Below are positions 7,557-15,975 of a stretch of 18,989 bases of DNA, piece after piece (position 1 is the first letter of the stretch; each line of letters opens with the position of its first letter). The stretch is from Eshraghiella sp045124255. GTDB taxonomy: Bacteria; Bacillota; Clostridia; Lachnospirales; Lachnospiraceae. The notes below the pieces were generated by a model. The model saw nothing but the letters and a program-made list of their open reading frames with translations. It did not search any database and was not told the origin of the DNA. The stretch spans positions 1 through 18,989 of the forward strand of contig JBGVLM010000032.1 of NCBI GenBank assembly GCA_045124255.1, given 5' to 3'. The position numbers and the translations under genes are program-made.

Positions 7557-8828
7557 ATGCAGGAGATAATAGATTACATATATAATATACCGAAGTTTTC
7601 CAGAAAATGTTCGCTGGACAATACAGGAGAAATGTTAAAGAGACTTGGCAATCCGGGGCTTGACAGCAGAATTGTCCATGTGGCAGGAACTAACGGAAAG
7701 GGTTCGGTATGTTCTTATTTAAACGGTATTTTAATGAGTGCCGGTTTTACGACCGGTCTTTTTACATCGCCACACCTTATCAGAATGAATGAAAGAATTA
7801 AAATAAACGGACAAGATGTTTCTGATGATATTTTTACGACAGCTTATAACAAGGTGAGGAGTGTGTCCGAAGCCATGGCAGCTGACGGCTACAGCCATCC
7901 GTCTTTTTTTGAGTTTTTGTTTGGAATGGCAATGTATGTTTTCGGACTTAATAAGGTTGATTATATTATCCTTGAAACCGGACTTGGCGGCAGACTTGAT
8001 GCTACTAATGCAGTTGAGAAGCCGGACTTATCGGTTATTACATCGATAGGTCTGGACCATACAGAGCTTCTCGGTGATACTTATGAGAAGATTGCAGCTG
8101 AGAAGGCCGGAATAATTAAGAATAATGTTCCTGTTATTTTTATGAAGAACCGTGAGGATGTAACCAATGTAATAATAAATAAAGCAAAGGAAATGGGGAC
8201 CGAGGTAATATGTCTTGCCAAGGAGGATATTTCCAACATTATTAAAAAAGATAAAAACATTGATTTTTCGTTACACAATGGTTATTATGATAATGAGATT
8301 TTTTCTGTTAAAACGGGCGGCATTTATCAGGCGGATAATGCGGCACTTGCAATAACAGCAGCCAACAGGCTTGGCATTACTGATTTGGAGATTATCCGAA
8401 AAGGGTTGAATTCCGTTATATGGGATGGCAGAATGCAGGAAATTGAGAATAATATGATACTTGACGGAGCACATAACGATGATGGAATTGAGCGTTTCCT
8501 TGAGTCTGTGAGAATGGACGGCTTTGAGGGCGACAGATATCTTATGTTCAGTGCGGTTAAGGACAAGCATTTTGATACAATGATTCAGAAAATATGTGAA
8601 AGCGGTCTTTTTAAGGGCTATATACTTGTTCCTATCAGTGATGAAAGAGGAATTGATACTGATACGCTGAATCAGGTGTTCAGAAATTTTACCGGCGCAG
8701 AGATTATACCATTGGATAATATTTCACAGGGAATTTTTGAGGCTTGTATGCTGAGGGATAGCGGCAACAGAATATATATTGCAGGCTCTTTGTATCTTAT
8801 AGGAGAGGTTTTAGGATTAAGAGAATAA
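7557..8828 (+). CDS. folC: Folylpolyglutamate synthase / dihydrofolate synthase
   Basis: A 423-residue Mur-ligase-type ATP-dependent amide ligase that adds glutamate to dihydropteroate and/or to reduced folates. Diagnostic motifs are the P-loop HVAGTNGKGSV (41-51), TSPHL (70-74), the FolC signature LETGLGGRLDATN (139-151), DHTELLG (167-173), the substrate lysine region AAEKAGI (180-186), WDGRMQ (289-294) and LDGAHN (302-307) in the C-terminal domain. Length and motifs are complete. Whether it has both activities cannot be read here. It has its own promoter and leads an operon with a 46-residue protein and a TPR membrane protein; these partners have no evident link to folate. Confidence 0.96.
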   Translation: MQEIIDYIYNIPKFSRKCSLDNTGEMLKRLGNPGLDSRIVHVAGTNGKGSVCSYLNGILMSAGFTTGLFTSPHLIRMNERIKINGQDVSDDIFTTAYNKVRSVSEAMAADGYSHPSFFEFLFGMAMYVFGLNKVDYIILETGLGGRLDATNAVEKPDLSVITSIGLDHTELLGDTYEKIAAEKAGIIKNNVPVIFMKNREDVTNVIINKAKEMGTEVICLAKEDISNIIKKDKNIDFSLHNGYYDNEIFSVKTGGIYQADNAALAITAANRLGITDLEIIRKGLNSVIWDGRMQEIENNMILDGAHNDDGIERFLESVRMDGFEGDRYLMFSAVKDKHFDTMIQKICESGLFKGYILVPISDERGIDTDTLNQVFRNFTGAEIIPLDNISQGIFEACMLRDSGNRIYIAGSLYLIGEVLGLRE

Positions 8829-8851
8829 TTTAGTGTTCGAGGAGTAATTAT

Positions 8852-8992
8852 ATGATTAATTTTGATGAAGAGATTAAGAAATTTCAGCCAAGTCTTGAGG
8901 TTGATGAGGCTGAGGACGCAATTTACCATAGTGATGTAACAGATGTAACAGATGTAATCGACAGAATAGTGAAAGAAATCACGGATAAATAG
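8852..8992 (+). CDS. Small acidic protein of 46 residues
   Basis: An ORF of 46 codons starting MINFDEEIKKFQPSLEVDEA and ending in KEITDK. It lies 23 bases after folC and 14 bases before the TPR gene, with a ribosome site (GAGGAG) eight bases before its ATG. The composition is acidic and non-repetitive, apart from a short DVTDVTDV stretch. It should form one or two helices and has no membrane segment or cysteines. Similar short proteins following folC are, from memory, found in Lachnospiraceae; I cannot confirm this here. Intact frame, spacing and ribosome site make it a likely real gene. Function unknown. Confidence 0.65.
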   Translation: MINFDEEIKKFQPSLEVDEAEDAIYHSDVTDVTDVIDRIVKEITDK

Positions 8993-9006
8993 GATGGAGT
9001 TATACG

Positions 9007-10395
9007 ATGAGATGTTATAAATGCAATTCAGTGCTTTCGGATAATGATTATTGTCTGAAATGTGGTGCTGATGTATCCGTATACAAGGTTGTTGTGAAGG
9101 CTTCAAATTCGTATTACAACATGGGTCTTGCCAAGGCTCAGGTAAGGGATTTGTCGGGTGCGATTGCAGCACTTAAGACCAGTATTCACATTAATAAGAA
9201 AAATATTAAGGCGAGAAATCTTTTGGGACTTGTTTATTTTGAAGTGGGCGAGGTCGCAATGGCACTTTCAGAGTGGGTAATAAGTCTTAATATCAAGCCG
9301 GAGAAGAATGTTGCTGAGGCATATATACGCAAGGTAAAGGCTAATCAGAACAAATTAGAAGTGCTTAACCAGGCAATTAAGAAATACAACTTCTCACTGA
9401 AAAAGGTGCAGGAGGAGGGCGATGATGTTGCTCTTATCCAGTTGAAGAAGGTTATCACGATGAATCCTCATTTCGTTAAAGCACTTCTTCTGCTGGCACT
9501 TGTCTATATCAGAAACGGTGATGAAGACAGGGCAATGAAGCTTCTTAACAAGGTTCTTAAGATTGACCGTAATAATACTTTGGCACTCAGATATATTGAC
9601 GCAATTAATAAAGAGGGAATTGCCAAAGATAACAGCAGTGAAGATAATTATTATAAGAATAAGAAGCATTTGCCGCTTTCGGGACATGATGTTATACTGC
9701 CCCGTAATTCCTATAAGGAGCCGGCAAGCGGAGTTCTGACGGTAATATATATTCTGCTGGGTGTTGTAATTGGTGTTGCACTCGTATGGTTTCTGGTGGT
9801 TCCTGCCAAACTGCAGACTGCCAGAGAGGAGAGCAATGATGCCATCAGGCAGTACAGTGAGCAGCTGGCCGGATATTCAGTTGATATTACAGAGTTAGAA
9901 AGCCAGATTAAGAAGCTGGAGAGCCAGCTTGAACAGGCGGAGTCCGACCTTTTGGAATACGAAGGTGAAGAGGGCGAGATTGCAATGTATAACAGACTGA
10001 TTGACGCCGCTTCTGCTTATGTGAATAATGATTTTGAGCAGGCAGCAGTATTGCTTGCTTCTATTACGGATGTTTCACAGCTTCCTACTGATACTGCGAA
10101 GGCGTTGTATACAACAATGGAGGAGAACAGCAGCAGTAGTGCCAAAGCATTTTACAATGCGGGTGTAAGTGCATATAATGCGGATAATTATGTGGATGCC
10201 ATAACATATTTTACCCGTTCCTACGAGTTGGATAATTCAACGGTTGAATCACCATATTATCTGGCAATGTGTTATTTGAAGCTTAGTGATTCAATTAATG
10301 CAGACAAATATATTGATATTGTTAACAATAAGTTCCCGGGAACTACATTTGCAACACAGCTTAATGAATATGTAGCTTCCCTGGCAACACCATAA
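9007..10395 (+). CDS. Zinc-ribbon / TPR membrane protein
   Basis: A 462-residue protein built in five parts. A zinc ribbon opens it (CYKC at 3-6, CLKC at 16-19). A cytoplasmic TPR block follows (about 32-205, including AKAQVRDLSGAIAALKTSI and ALVYIRNGDEDRAMKLLNKVL). Then come one membrane helix (about 242-266), a coiled coil (about 268-318, ending LESQIKKLESQLEQAESDLLEYEGE) and a second TPR block outside the membrane (about 325-455, including AGVSAYNADNYVDAITYFTRSYEL). TPR blocks on both sides of the membrane suggest a scaffold joining cytoplasmic and envelope partners. No catalytic motif is present. It is the last gene of the folC operon and precedes the spoIIA operon, from which a strong terminator separates it. 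Function unknown. Confidence 0.85.
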   Translation: MRCYKCNSVLSDNDYCLKCGADVSVYKVVVKASNSYYNMGLAKAQVRDLSGAIAALKTSIHINKKNIKARNLLGLVYFEVGEVAMALSEWVISLNIKPEKNVAEAYIRKVKANQNKLEVLNQAIKKYNFSLKKVQEEGDDVALIQLKKVITMNPHFVKALLLLALVYIRNGDEDRAMKLLNKVLKIDRNNTLALRYIDAINKEGIAKDNSSEDNYYKNKKHLPLSGHDVILPRNSYKEPASGVLTVIYILLGVVIGVALVWFLVVPAKLQTAREESNDAIRQYSEQLAGYSVDITELESQIKKLESQLEQAESDLLEYEGEEGEIAMYNRLIDAASAYVNNDFEQAAVLLASITDVSQLPTDTAKALYTTMEENSSSSAKAFYNAGVSAYNADNYVDAITYFTRSYELDNSTVESPYYLAMCYLKLSDSINADKYIDIVNNKFPGTTFATQLNEYVASLATP

Positions 10396-10425
10396 TTTTA
10401 CTAAGGAATAAACCTCATTGATATG

Positions 10426-10456
10426 ACGGAGCAATTGATAAATTGCTCCGTTTCTT
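10426..10456 (+). terminator. Strong terminator between the folC operon and spoIIAA
   Basis: An 11-bp perfect stem ACGGAGCAATT (10426-10436) / AATTGCTCCGT (10441-10451) with a GATA loop, followed by TTCTTT. Any spoIIAA promoter must lie downstream of it (10457-10490), where I see no convincing sigma-H, sigma-A or Spo0A site. Confidence 0.92.
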
Positions 10457-10498
10457 TATTGTAAGAAAATATTTATGTAACAGGAAGGAGTTTTGTAT

Positions 10499-10852
10499 AT
10501 GGGAAAAACATGTGAAACTAAAGATAACATTATTATTGTCCGGCTGAGGGGGGATTTGGACCATCATGTTACATCACAGATAAAAGAAGAAATTGATGAA
10601 TGCATATTGGATAAAAAGATTTTCAGACTTGCGTTTGACTTTAGAAATGTTCTTTTTATGGACAGCTCTGGTATTGGCCTGATAATGGGCAGATATAAGA
10701 AAATCAAACCGATGGACGGCGAGATTTATGTGAGCAATCTGGGGCTTGCAATGCAGAGGATTTTTAAGCTTTCAGGACTTTTTAAAATAACAAAGCACAG
10801 CTTTGAAATTGACCATCTGGTAAACGAGGAGGCTACATATGAACAGGATTAA
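10499..10852 (+). CDS. spoIIAA: Anti-sigma-F factor antagonist SpoIIAA
   Basis: A 117-residue STAS-domain protein. In the forespore the unphosphorylated form binds SpoIIAB and releases sigma-F; SpoIIAB phosphorylates it, and SpoIIE reverses this. The phosphorylation site is the second serine of MDSSGIG (Ser57, matching Ser58 of Bacillus subtilis). GDLDHH (18-23) and the C-terminal FKLSGLFKI are typical of SpoIIAA. The ATG at 10499 is chosen over an in-frame TTG at 10493: the ribosome site AGGAAGGAG ends at 10490, giving eight bases to the ATG but only two to the TTG. The gene opens the sigma-F operon and overlaps spoIIAB by 14 bases, consistent with translational coupling. Confidence 0.97.
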   Translation: MGKTCETKDNIIIVRLRGDLDHHVTSQIKEEIDECILDKKIFRLAFDFRNVLFMDSSGIGLIMGRYKKIKPMDGEIYVSNLGLAMQRIFKLSGLFKITKHSFEIDHLVNEEATYEQD

Positions 10853-11264
10853 AATTGAATTTGACGCAATATCCGAGAATGAAGCGTTTGCAAGGGTATG
10901 CATAGCAGCGTTTGTTACAAGGCTTGACCCGACGCTTGAGGAGATTAATGATGTAAAAACTGCGGTTTCGGAGGCCGTTACCAATTCCATAATTCATGGT
11001 TACGGGGAAAAAGGCGGAACGGTGGTTATGGAAGCCTGTCTTGAGGGCAGTGAATTGGAAATCAGAATAACCGATTTCGGCAAGGGAATTGAAAATATTG
11101 AGCAGGCAATGATGCCGATGTTTACAACCGGAGAGGATAAGGAAAGGTCGGGAATGGGCTTTACCTTTATGGAGGTGTTTATGAATGAACTCAATGTCGA
11201 GTCAGCTTTGGGAAAGGGAACTACGGTAATAATGAAAAAGAGGTTTAATGAACCACAGGAGTAA
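10839..11264 (+). CDS. spoIIAB: Anti-sigma-F factor / SpoIIAA kinase SpoIIAB
   Basis: A 141-residue GHKL-type ATPase. It holds sigma-F inactive and phosphorylates SpoIIAA. The ATP-binding motifs are the N-box EAVTNSIIHGY (about 48-58), the G1 box ITDFGKGI and the G2 box ERSGMGFTFM near 107-116. The N-terminus (IEFDAISENEAFARVCIAAF) closely parallels the B. subtilis protein, as does LDPTLEEI. Its ribosome site (GAGGAGG) lies inside spoIIAA. Gene order and overlaps with spoIIAA and sigF are as in other endospore formers, which makes the assignment secure. Confidence 0.97.
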   Translation: MNRIKIEFDAISENEAFARVCIAAFVTRLDPTLEEINDVKTAVSEAVTNSIIHGYGEKGGTVVMEACLEGSELEIRITDFGKGIENIEQAMMPMFTTGEDKERSGMGFTFMEVFMNELNVESALGKGTTVIMKKRFNEPQE

Positions 11265-11278
11265 GCGGAGGTGTGATT

Positions 11279-12004
11279 ATGGATCATACCAAAGAGCTTA
11301 TAGAGCTGGCACATTCCGGTAACAGGGAGGCAAGGGATTTTCTTGTGCTTCAGAATATGGGACTGGTATACAGCGTGGCGAAGAGATTTTTTAACCGTGG
11401 GTACGATATGGAGGACATAACCCAGATTGGAACCATTGGTTTAATTAAAGCAATTGATAAATTTGATTTGAATCAGCCGGTAATGTTTTCTACTTATGCC
11501 GTTCCGATGATTTCCGGCGAAATAAAGAGATTTATAAGGGATGACGGAATGATTAAGGTTTCGCGTTCAATTAAGGAGAACGGCTGGAAGATAAGACAGG
11601 CGTCACAGGAGCTTGCACAGAAGCTTGGCAGGGATGCAACGCTTGAGGAATTAACCGAAGCAACAGGACTGTCAGGCGAGGATATTATCATGGCAATGGA
11701 GGCGTCCAAGGATGTTGAGTCAATCTACCAGACTGTTTATCAGGGAGAAGGCAATACGGTTTTTGTAGTGGACAAGCTGGCAGCCTCAGCAGAAATTCCG
11801 CCAAACGAGGTCGTAATTAACAAAATGATGCTTGAGCAGCTGTTGGAGGAATTGTCCGAAATGGAAAAAGAACTTATAAGAATGAGGTATTACGAGGATA
11901 AAACACAGGTGCAGGTTGCAGAGAAACTGGGGATATCCCAGGTGCAGGTGTCACGGCTTGAAAAGAAAATTCTGATAAGAATGAGAAAATCAGTTGAGGA
12001 GTGA
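11279..12004 (+). CDS. sigF: Forespore RNA polymerase sigma factor F
   Basis: A 241-residue sigma-70 family factor of the SigF/SigG/SigB group, the first forespore-specific sigma. Region 2 includes NMGLVYSVAKRFFNRGYDMEDITQIGTIGLIKAIDKFD (in part) and the -10-recognition part SGEIKRFIRDDGMIKVSR. Region 3 follows, and region 4 ends with YYEDKTQVQVAEKLGISQVQVSR, the -35-binding helix-turn-helix. Position after spoIIAB identifies it as sigF rather than sigG. The ATG at 11279 fits the ribosome site GGAGGTG (11267-11273) with five-base spacing; a GTG at 11273 would overlap that site. Confidence 0.96.
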   Translation: MDHTKELIELAHSGNREARDFLVLQNMGLVYSVAKRFFNRGYDMEDITQIGTIGLIKAIDKFDLNQPVMFSTYAVPMISGEIKRFIRDDGMIKVSRSIKENGWKIRQASQELAQKLGRDATLEELTEATGLSGEDIIMAMEASKDVESIYQTVYQGEGNTVFVVDKLAASAEIPPNEVVINKMMLEQLLEELSEMEKELIRMRYYEDKTQVQVAEKLGISQVQVSRLEKKILIRMRKSVEE

Positions 12005-12032
12005 ATAATAATCAGATAAAATGCTGACACTA
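12002..12032 (+). promoter_or_regulatory. Candidate sigma-G-type promoter for spoVAA-spoVAB
   Basis: A perfect forespore -35 TGAATA (12002-12007), whose first three bases are the sigF stop codon, an 18-bp spacer and GACACTA (12026-12032), which matches five of seven positions of the sigma-G -10 CATACTA. The start site would fall near 12039, leaving a very short leader. The -10 is imperfect, so this is tentative. Confidence 0.35.
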
Positions 12033-12055
12033 TTCCAAAAGGCAGGAGTAGTGGT

Positions 12056-12682
12056 ATGGGTGAAGACGTTTATATTAATTTTTCGAAATGTTCAGAGGTT
12101 ACTAATGAAAAAATAACTGTACAGGATGTTGCAGAGGTGTGGTGCAGTGACACTGCACTTTTGTCAGGAATTAAGAATACGGCGATTGCGAGATTAAAGG
12201 GCGACAGGGATGAGGTCTGCGTTTATACGGCAATTGCCGTTATTAAAATGCTTCAGACCAGATTTCCCGAAATATCTATTCAGTGTATCGGTGTGCCGGA
12301 ATTTGCCGTTATTTTTCATAAGAAAAAGAAGGCAAATACTTTTTGGCAGGCAGTTAAGATTATTTTAATCAGTGCAATAGTATTTTTCGGCGGTGCTTTT
12401 GCAATTATGGCTTATGGAAATGATATAGACATCCAAAGCATTTTTGATGTAATAACCGAGTTCTGTGTCGGCAATCCTGATGAGAATTCGTTGTTCCTTC
12501 AGATTTCATATTCGGTAGGACTGTCAGTCGGAATACTTGTTTTCTTTAATAATTTTGGAAAACGAAAGACGGTAAAAGACCCGACTCCGATACAGATTGC
12601 AATGCGTACTTATGAAGAGGATATTTATACAACTATAATTAATGATAACATAAGAGAGGGCAAAGCCGGTGATGTGGATTAA
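12056..12682 (+). CDS. spoVAA: Stage V sporulation protein AA
   Basis: A 208-residue protein with a soluble N-terminal domain (1-95) containing VYINFSK and the VYTAIAVIKMLQ helix, then two membrane helices (about 98-119 and 147-166), and a C-terminal helix YEEDIYTTIINDNIRE. This matches SpoVAA. SpoVAA works with the other SpoVA proteins in moving calcium dipicolinate across the forespore inner membrane during sporulation and germination. Position right after sigF is the same as in Bacillus. A 51-base gap precedes it and it overlaps spoVAB by 14 bases. Confidence 0.9.
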   Translation: MGEDVYINFSKCSEVTNEKITVQDVAEVWCSDTALLSGIKNTAIARLKGDRDEVCVYTAIAVIKMLQTRFPEISIQCIGVPEFAVIFHKKKKANTFWQAVKIILISAIVFFGGAFAIMAYGNDIDIQSIFDVITEFCVGNPDENSLFLQISYSVGLSVGILVFFNNFGKRKTVKDPTPIQIAMRTYEEDIYTTIINDNIREGKAGDVD

Positions 12683-13097
12683 ATATTTTTTACTGATAGT
12701 AATAGGCGTCGGCGGCGGTGCACTGACTGCTGCCGGATATTTTGCCGTTATTGCTTCAATCGGAATATTGACGCGTTTTGCAGATTACACAAATACGGCT
12801 TCTAAAATAAGAATTTATGAAAATATGTTATCACTCGGAGGAATTGCCGGTAATCTTTTAATTATTTTTAAACCTGATATGAGGCTTGCCGGCTGGCTTT
12901 TGCTGATATTCGGGCTGATATTCGGAATTTTCATCGGCTGCTTTATTCTGTCGCTTGCGGAGGCTGTTAAGGGGATGCCTGTTTTTCTTAGAAGGAGCAG
13001 AATCCAAAAAGGAATTTCAATACTGATATGCTCACTTGCATTTGGAAAAACTTTAGGAAGTATTTTCTACTTTTGTTGTTATTTTCTCAAAAATTAG
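12669..13097 (+). CDS. spoVAB: Stage V sporulation protein AB
   Basis: A 142-residue integral membrane protein with about four hydrophobic segments (about 5-28, 50-68, 74-97, 115-138). The segments GGGALTAAGYFAVIASIGILTRF, KIRIYENMLSLGGIAGN and IFGIFIGCFILSLAEAVKGMPVFLRR (each in part) match the SpoVAB pattern. It is part of the SpoVA dipicolinate channel system in the forespore membrane. The first codon is GTG at 12669 or ATG at 12672; AGAGAGGG (12653-12660) supports either. Its 3' end contains the promoter for the hybrid kinase, and no terminator follows, so readthrough into the kinase gene is possible. Confidence 0.9.
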   Translation: MMWIKYFLLIVIGVGGGALTAAGYFAVIASIGILTRFADYTNTASKIRIYENMLSLGGIAGNLLIIFKPDMRLAGWLLLIFGLIFGIFIGCFILSLAEAVKGMPVFLRRSRIQKGISILICSLAFGKTLGSIFYFCCYFLKN

Positions 13098-13104
13098 GTA
13101 TAAT
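13076..13104 (+). promoter_or_regulatory. Sigma-A promoter of the hybrid kinase gene
   Basis: -35 TTGTTA (13076-13081), a 17-bp spacer and a perfect -10 TATAAT (13099-13104). The -35 lies inside the last codons of spoVAB. The start site would be near 13111, and the ribosome site GGAGG (13130-13134) follows. Confidence 0.75.
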
Positions 13105-13141
13105 ATAAGTTAAAGAGATTATGATAAACGGAGGCGGTCCT

Positions 13142-15970
13142 ATGGAGAAAAGATTAGTAGATGCACTGGCGAATGAAGGCAGAAATTTTATTGAAGCACT
13201 CTGTGCGGAATATCATCTGCTGCTAATTATCAGGGAAGATGGAACATATCATCCTGTTTTCGTGCCGGAGACGTATGGGTATATTGTGGAACAATATACG
13301 GATTACAACAGTGCTTTGGTTGAATTTTGTGACAGATTTGTGCGTGATAAGGACCGTTCCAGAATAAAGGATTTGGGCAGGCTTGAATATATGGCAAACC
13401 GGCTCAGAAAATCCAAGGTATTTGAAACCGCCTTTCAGACAAGAAATCAGAAGTGGCTTGGCTGCAAATGCTATGAAATATCAGATGGCGGCGGTAATCA
13501 GAGAACCTTTCTTTTCGGAATAATACAATATGGGGATGCAATGCAGGAGCAGCAGCAGAGGATTGCAACCAATGAGATTATTAAAACCCTTTCGGATGAA
13601 TTTCAGGTTATTTACAGGGTTAATGTATATACCGGAGAATATGAAATAATCCGAATGAATATGAGCAATCCCAAATACGCATACGGATTCAGGGATTTCT
13701 ATGAGCTTGAAAAGGTTTATTTTAAGCAGGGGTTTGATGAGGAATATGTCGGGGCTCTTCCCGGCGAGGATAATTCGGGCGTATCGTTTAAGGAGCCGAT
13801 AAGAATTGCGGCAATCAGGGAGTATTATGATACACATAAGGATGAGATTACAGGCTATTATAGAGAGAAAAACGGCAGATGGCTGAAGCTTATAGTTGCA
13901 CCCGATACGAATTATTCAGAGGAAAATCCTTATGTTATTTATGCGGTAAGGGAGTGCGGCAAAGAGATAACGGAAAGGGCAAGAAATATAGTCTATACAT
14001 CTGCTGTTGCCAAGATGTATTGCTTTGTCGGAACAATTGATATTGAGAACGGTACATATCACTGTATTCATACAGAGCCGTGGTTTGAAATGGATGAAAT
14101 GGACGGAAGTCTTAAGTATTTTATGAACGTAATGAAGCGTCAGATATATGATGAGGATTTCCATCTTTTTGAAAGCCTTATTAATGAGATTGCTTCGGAT
14201 ATGGTCGGATTTGCCGAAAGGGAATACCGTATCGAGGATAAACAGGGAATGTTCCATTTCCACAATGCATTTGCTACATATATTACCATGCCTGAGGGCG
14301 GAAGAATATTACTGTTAGTCCGCAATGTGGATGAGAGGGCGGCAAACAGGGCAAGACTTGAATCCCTTAATGAGGAGTATGTGAGAACGAGGGACATGCT
14401 GTATGCTCTGGGCGATTCATATTACGGCATATACTACCTTAATCTGGAGAAGAAGCATTTAACTCCGAACAGGCAGGGCGATGACGTCAAACATATTTTT
14501 AACAAAAGAATAGAGTATGAAAATGTAATAGATAATTATATACGCTCTCTGGTGCATGCAGAGGACCGTGCAATGGTCAGAAGTTTTTCGTCAGTTGAGA
14601 ATCTGATGGAGGTATTGCGTGAAGAGGGACAGTCGATGTTCTGTGAATACCAGAGACTGTTTGATAAAGAGTACAGATGGGTCAGAATGGTTTTTAAGGC
14701 AACTAAATGCATTGACGGCAAGCCTGTATCCGTTATTCTGGCATTCAAGGATATACATGACGAAAGAGAAACGGAATTAAGGCACAAAAGAGAACTCAGG
14801 GAGGCTCTTATTTCTGCTAAATTAGCCAGTGAAGCTAAATCGCGTTTTCTTTCTAATATGTCCCATGACATCCGGACACCAATGAATGCAATAATGGGTA
14901 TGACTTCTATTGCACTTTCACATATTGATGATATTGAGAAGGTTGAATCCTGCCTTAATAAAATAAGTGTGTCAGCCAATCATCTTTTGAAGCTGATTAA
15001 TCAGGTGCTTGATATGTCATATATCGAAAGCGGTAAAATAACAATTAAGACCGAAGCATTCAGTCTGATTGAGCTGATGAAAACAGTTGTGTTTATCATG
15101 CAGGAGCAGTTTGATTCCAAAAATCAGACTTTTACAAGTGATTTTACGGAAATACAGAATAATGATTTATTAGGAGACAGAGTCAGAATACAGCAGGTAT
15201 TGTTAAATGTTCTCGGAAATGCTGCAAAATACACTCCGAAATGCGGTAAAATCAGTTTTACGGCAAGGGAGATTGCTTCTGAATCCAAGGATATCTGTAA
15301 GTATGAATTCGTTATATCGGATACGGGAAAAGGTATGACGGAGGAATTTATACAAAGAATTTTCAAGCCGTTTGAAAGAGAGGAGACGCTTGAGGAGGAG
15401 GGTTCAGGTCTCGGAATGGCGATTTCCAAGAGTATTGTGGATTTAATGAATGGTGACATTTCGATTAAGAGTCAGCCTGACAAGGGCTCCACGGTTACGA
15501 TAATAATTCCGCTTAAGATTAATCCTAATAAAAGGAGCAGAAACATGGCTGAGGAAGAACAGAAATCAGATGACCCTTATGCAGTACTGCATGGCAAGAA
15601 GATACTCGTTGTTGATGACAACGAAATAAACTGTGATATTGCATGCGATTATCTTGAGGACGTCGGTGTAATTACTGATGTGGCAATCAATGGCAAGGAG
15701 GCATACAATATAATTTCAACAGGTGAATATTTTGATGCGGTCCTGATGGATATCAGAATGCCGGTTATGAACGGATATGACGCAACACGCAAAATAAGAG
15801 AAATTAACAGTGAATATGCCGTTAATATTCCGATTATCGCAATGACTGCAAACGCCTTTGAGGAGGATGTGCAGATGAGCCTTAGAATGGGAATGAATGC
15901 ACATATATCCAAACCATTGAGTGCGGAAATAATGTATAAAACACTTGCAGACTTTTTTGTCGCCAATTAG
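13142..15970 (+). CDS. Cytoplasmic hybrid sensor histidine kinase with receiver domain
   Basis: A 942-residue kinase with no membrane helix. The N-terminal 540 residues contain about four PAS-like sensory modules (roughly 15-135, 150-275, 285-400, 415-540) of unrecognised ligand. HisKA at about 565-635 carries the phospho-acceptor SHDIRTP (His575, codon at 14864). The HATPase domain shows NVLGNAAKYTP (about 689-699), DTGKGM and GSGLGMAISKSIV (754-766). A receiver domain (about 820-935) has VVDDNEIN, the acceptor in VLMDIRMP (Asp870), MTAN and KPLS. It therefore autophosphorylates and passes phosphate internally to Asp870, which needs an Hpt partner to go further; one is encoded 88 bases downstream. 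Start ATG 13142 is chosen over 13121 because GGAGG lies seven bases before it. Target (the Spo0A homologue downstream) is inferred. Confidence 0.95.
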   Translation: MEKRLVDALANEGRNFIEALCAEYHLLLIIREDGTYHPVFVPETYGYIVEQYTDYNSALVEFCDRFVRDKDRSRIKDLGRLEYMANRLRKSKVFETAFQTRNQKWLGCKCYEISDGGGNQRTFLFGIIQYGDAMQEQQQRIATNEIIKTLSDEFQVIYRVNVYTGEYEIIRMNMSNPKYAYGFRDFYELEKVYFKQGFDEEYVGALPGEDNSGVSFKEPIRIAAIREYYDTHKDEITGYYREKNGRWLKLIVAPDTNYSEENPYVIYAVRECGKEITERARNIVYTSAVAKMYCFVGTIDIENGTYHCIHTEPWFEMDEMDGSLKYFMNVMKRQIYDEDFHLFESLINEIASDMVGFAEREYRIEDKQGMFHFHNAFATYITMPEGGRILLLVRNVDERAANRARLESLNEEYVRTRDMLYALGDSYYGIYYLNLEKKHLTPNRQGDDVKHIFNKRIEYENVIDNYIRSLVHAEDRAMVRSFSSVENLMEVLREEGQSMFCEYQRLFDKEYRWVRMVFKATKCIDGKPVSVILAFKDIHDERETELRHKRELREALISAKLASEAKSRFLSNMSHDIRTPMNAIMGMTSIALSHIDDIEKVESCLNKISVSANHLLKLINQVLDMSYIESGKITIKTEAFSLIELMKTVVFIMQEQFDSKNQTFTSDFTEIQNNDLLGDRVRIQQVLLNVLGNAAKYTPKCGKISFTAREIASESKDICKYEFVISDTGKGMTEEFIQRIFKPFEREETLEEEGSGLGMAISKSIVDLMNGDISIKSQPDKGSTVTIIIPLKINPNKRSRNMAEEEQKSDDPYAVLHGKKILVVDDNEINCDIACDYLEDVGVITDVAINGKEAYNIISTGEYFDAVLMDIRMPVMNGYDATRKIREINSEYAVNIPIIAMTANAFEEDVQMSLRMGMNAHISKPLSAEIMYKTLADFFVAN

Positions 15971-15975
15971 CGTTA

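Noticed and set aside
8672..9172. 166-codon minus-strand frame across the folC end and the 46-residue gene
   Set aside because: It overlaps three plus-strand genes that have good ribosome sites, and its translation shows no recognisable fold.
10403..10424. AAGGAATA resembling a sigma-H -35 before spoIIAA
   Set aside because: It has no matching GAAT-type -10 at the right distance, and it lies upstream of a strong terminator that would stop transcription before spoIIAA.
13121..13141. Upstream ATG for the hybrid kinase
   Set aside because: No ribosome site precedes 13121. The GGAGG at 13130-13134 correctly serves the ATG at 13142.
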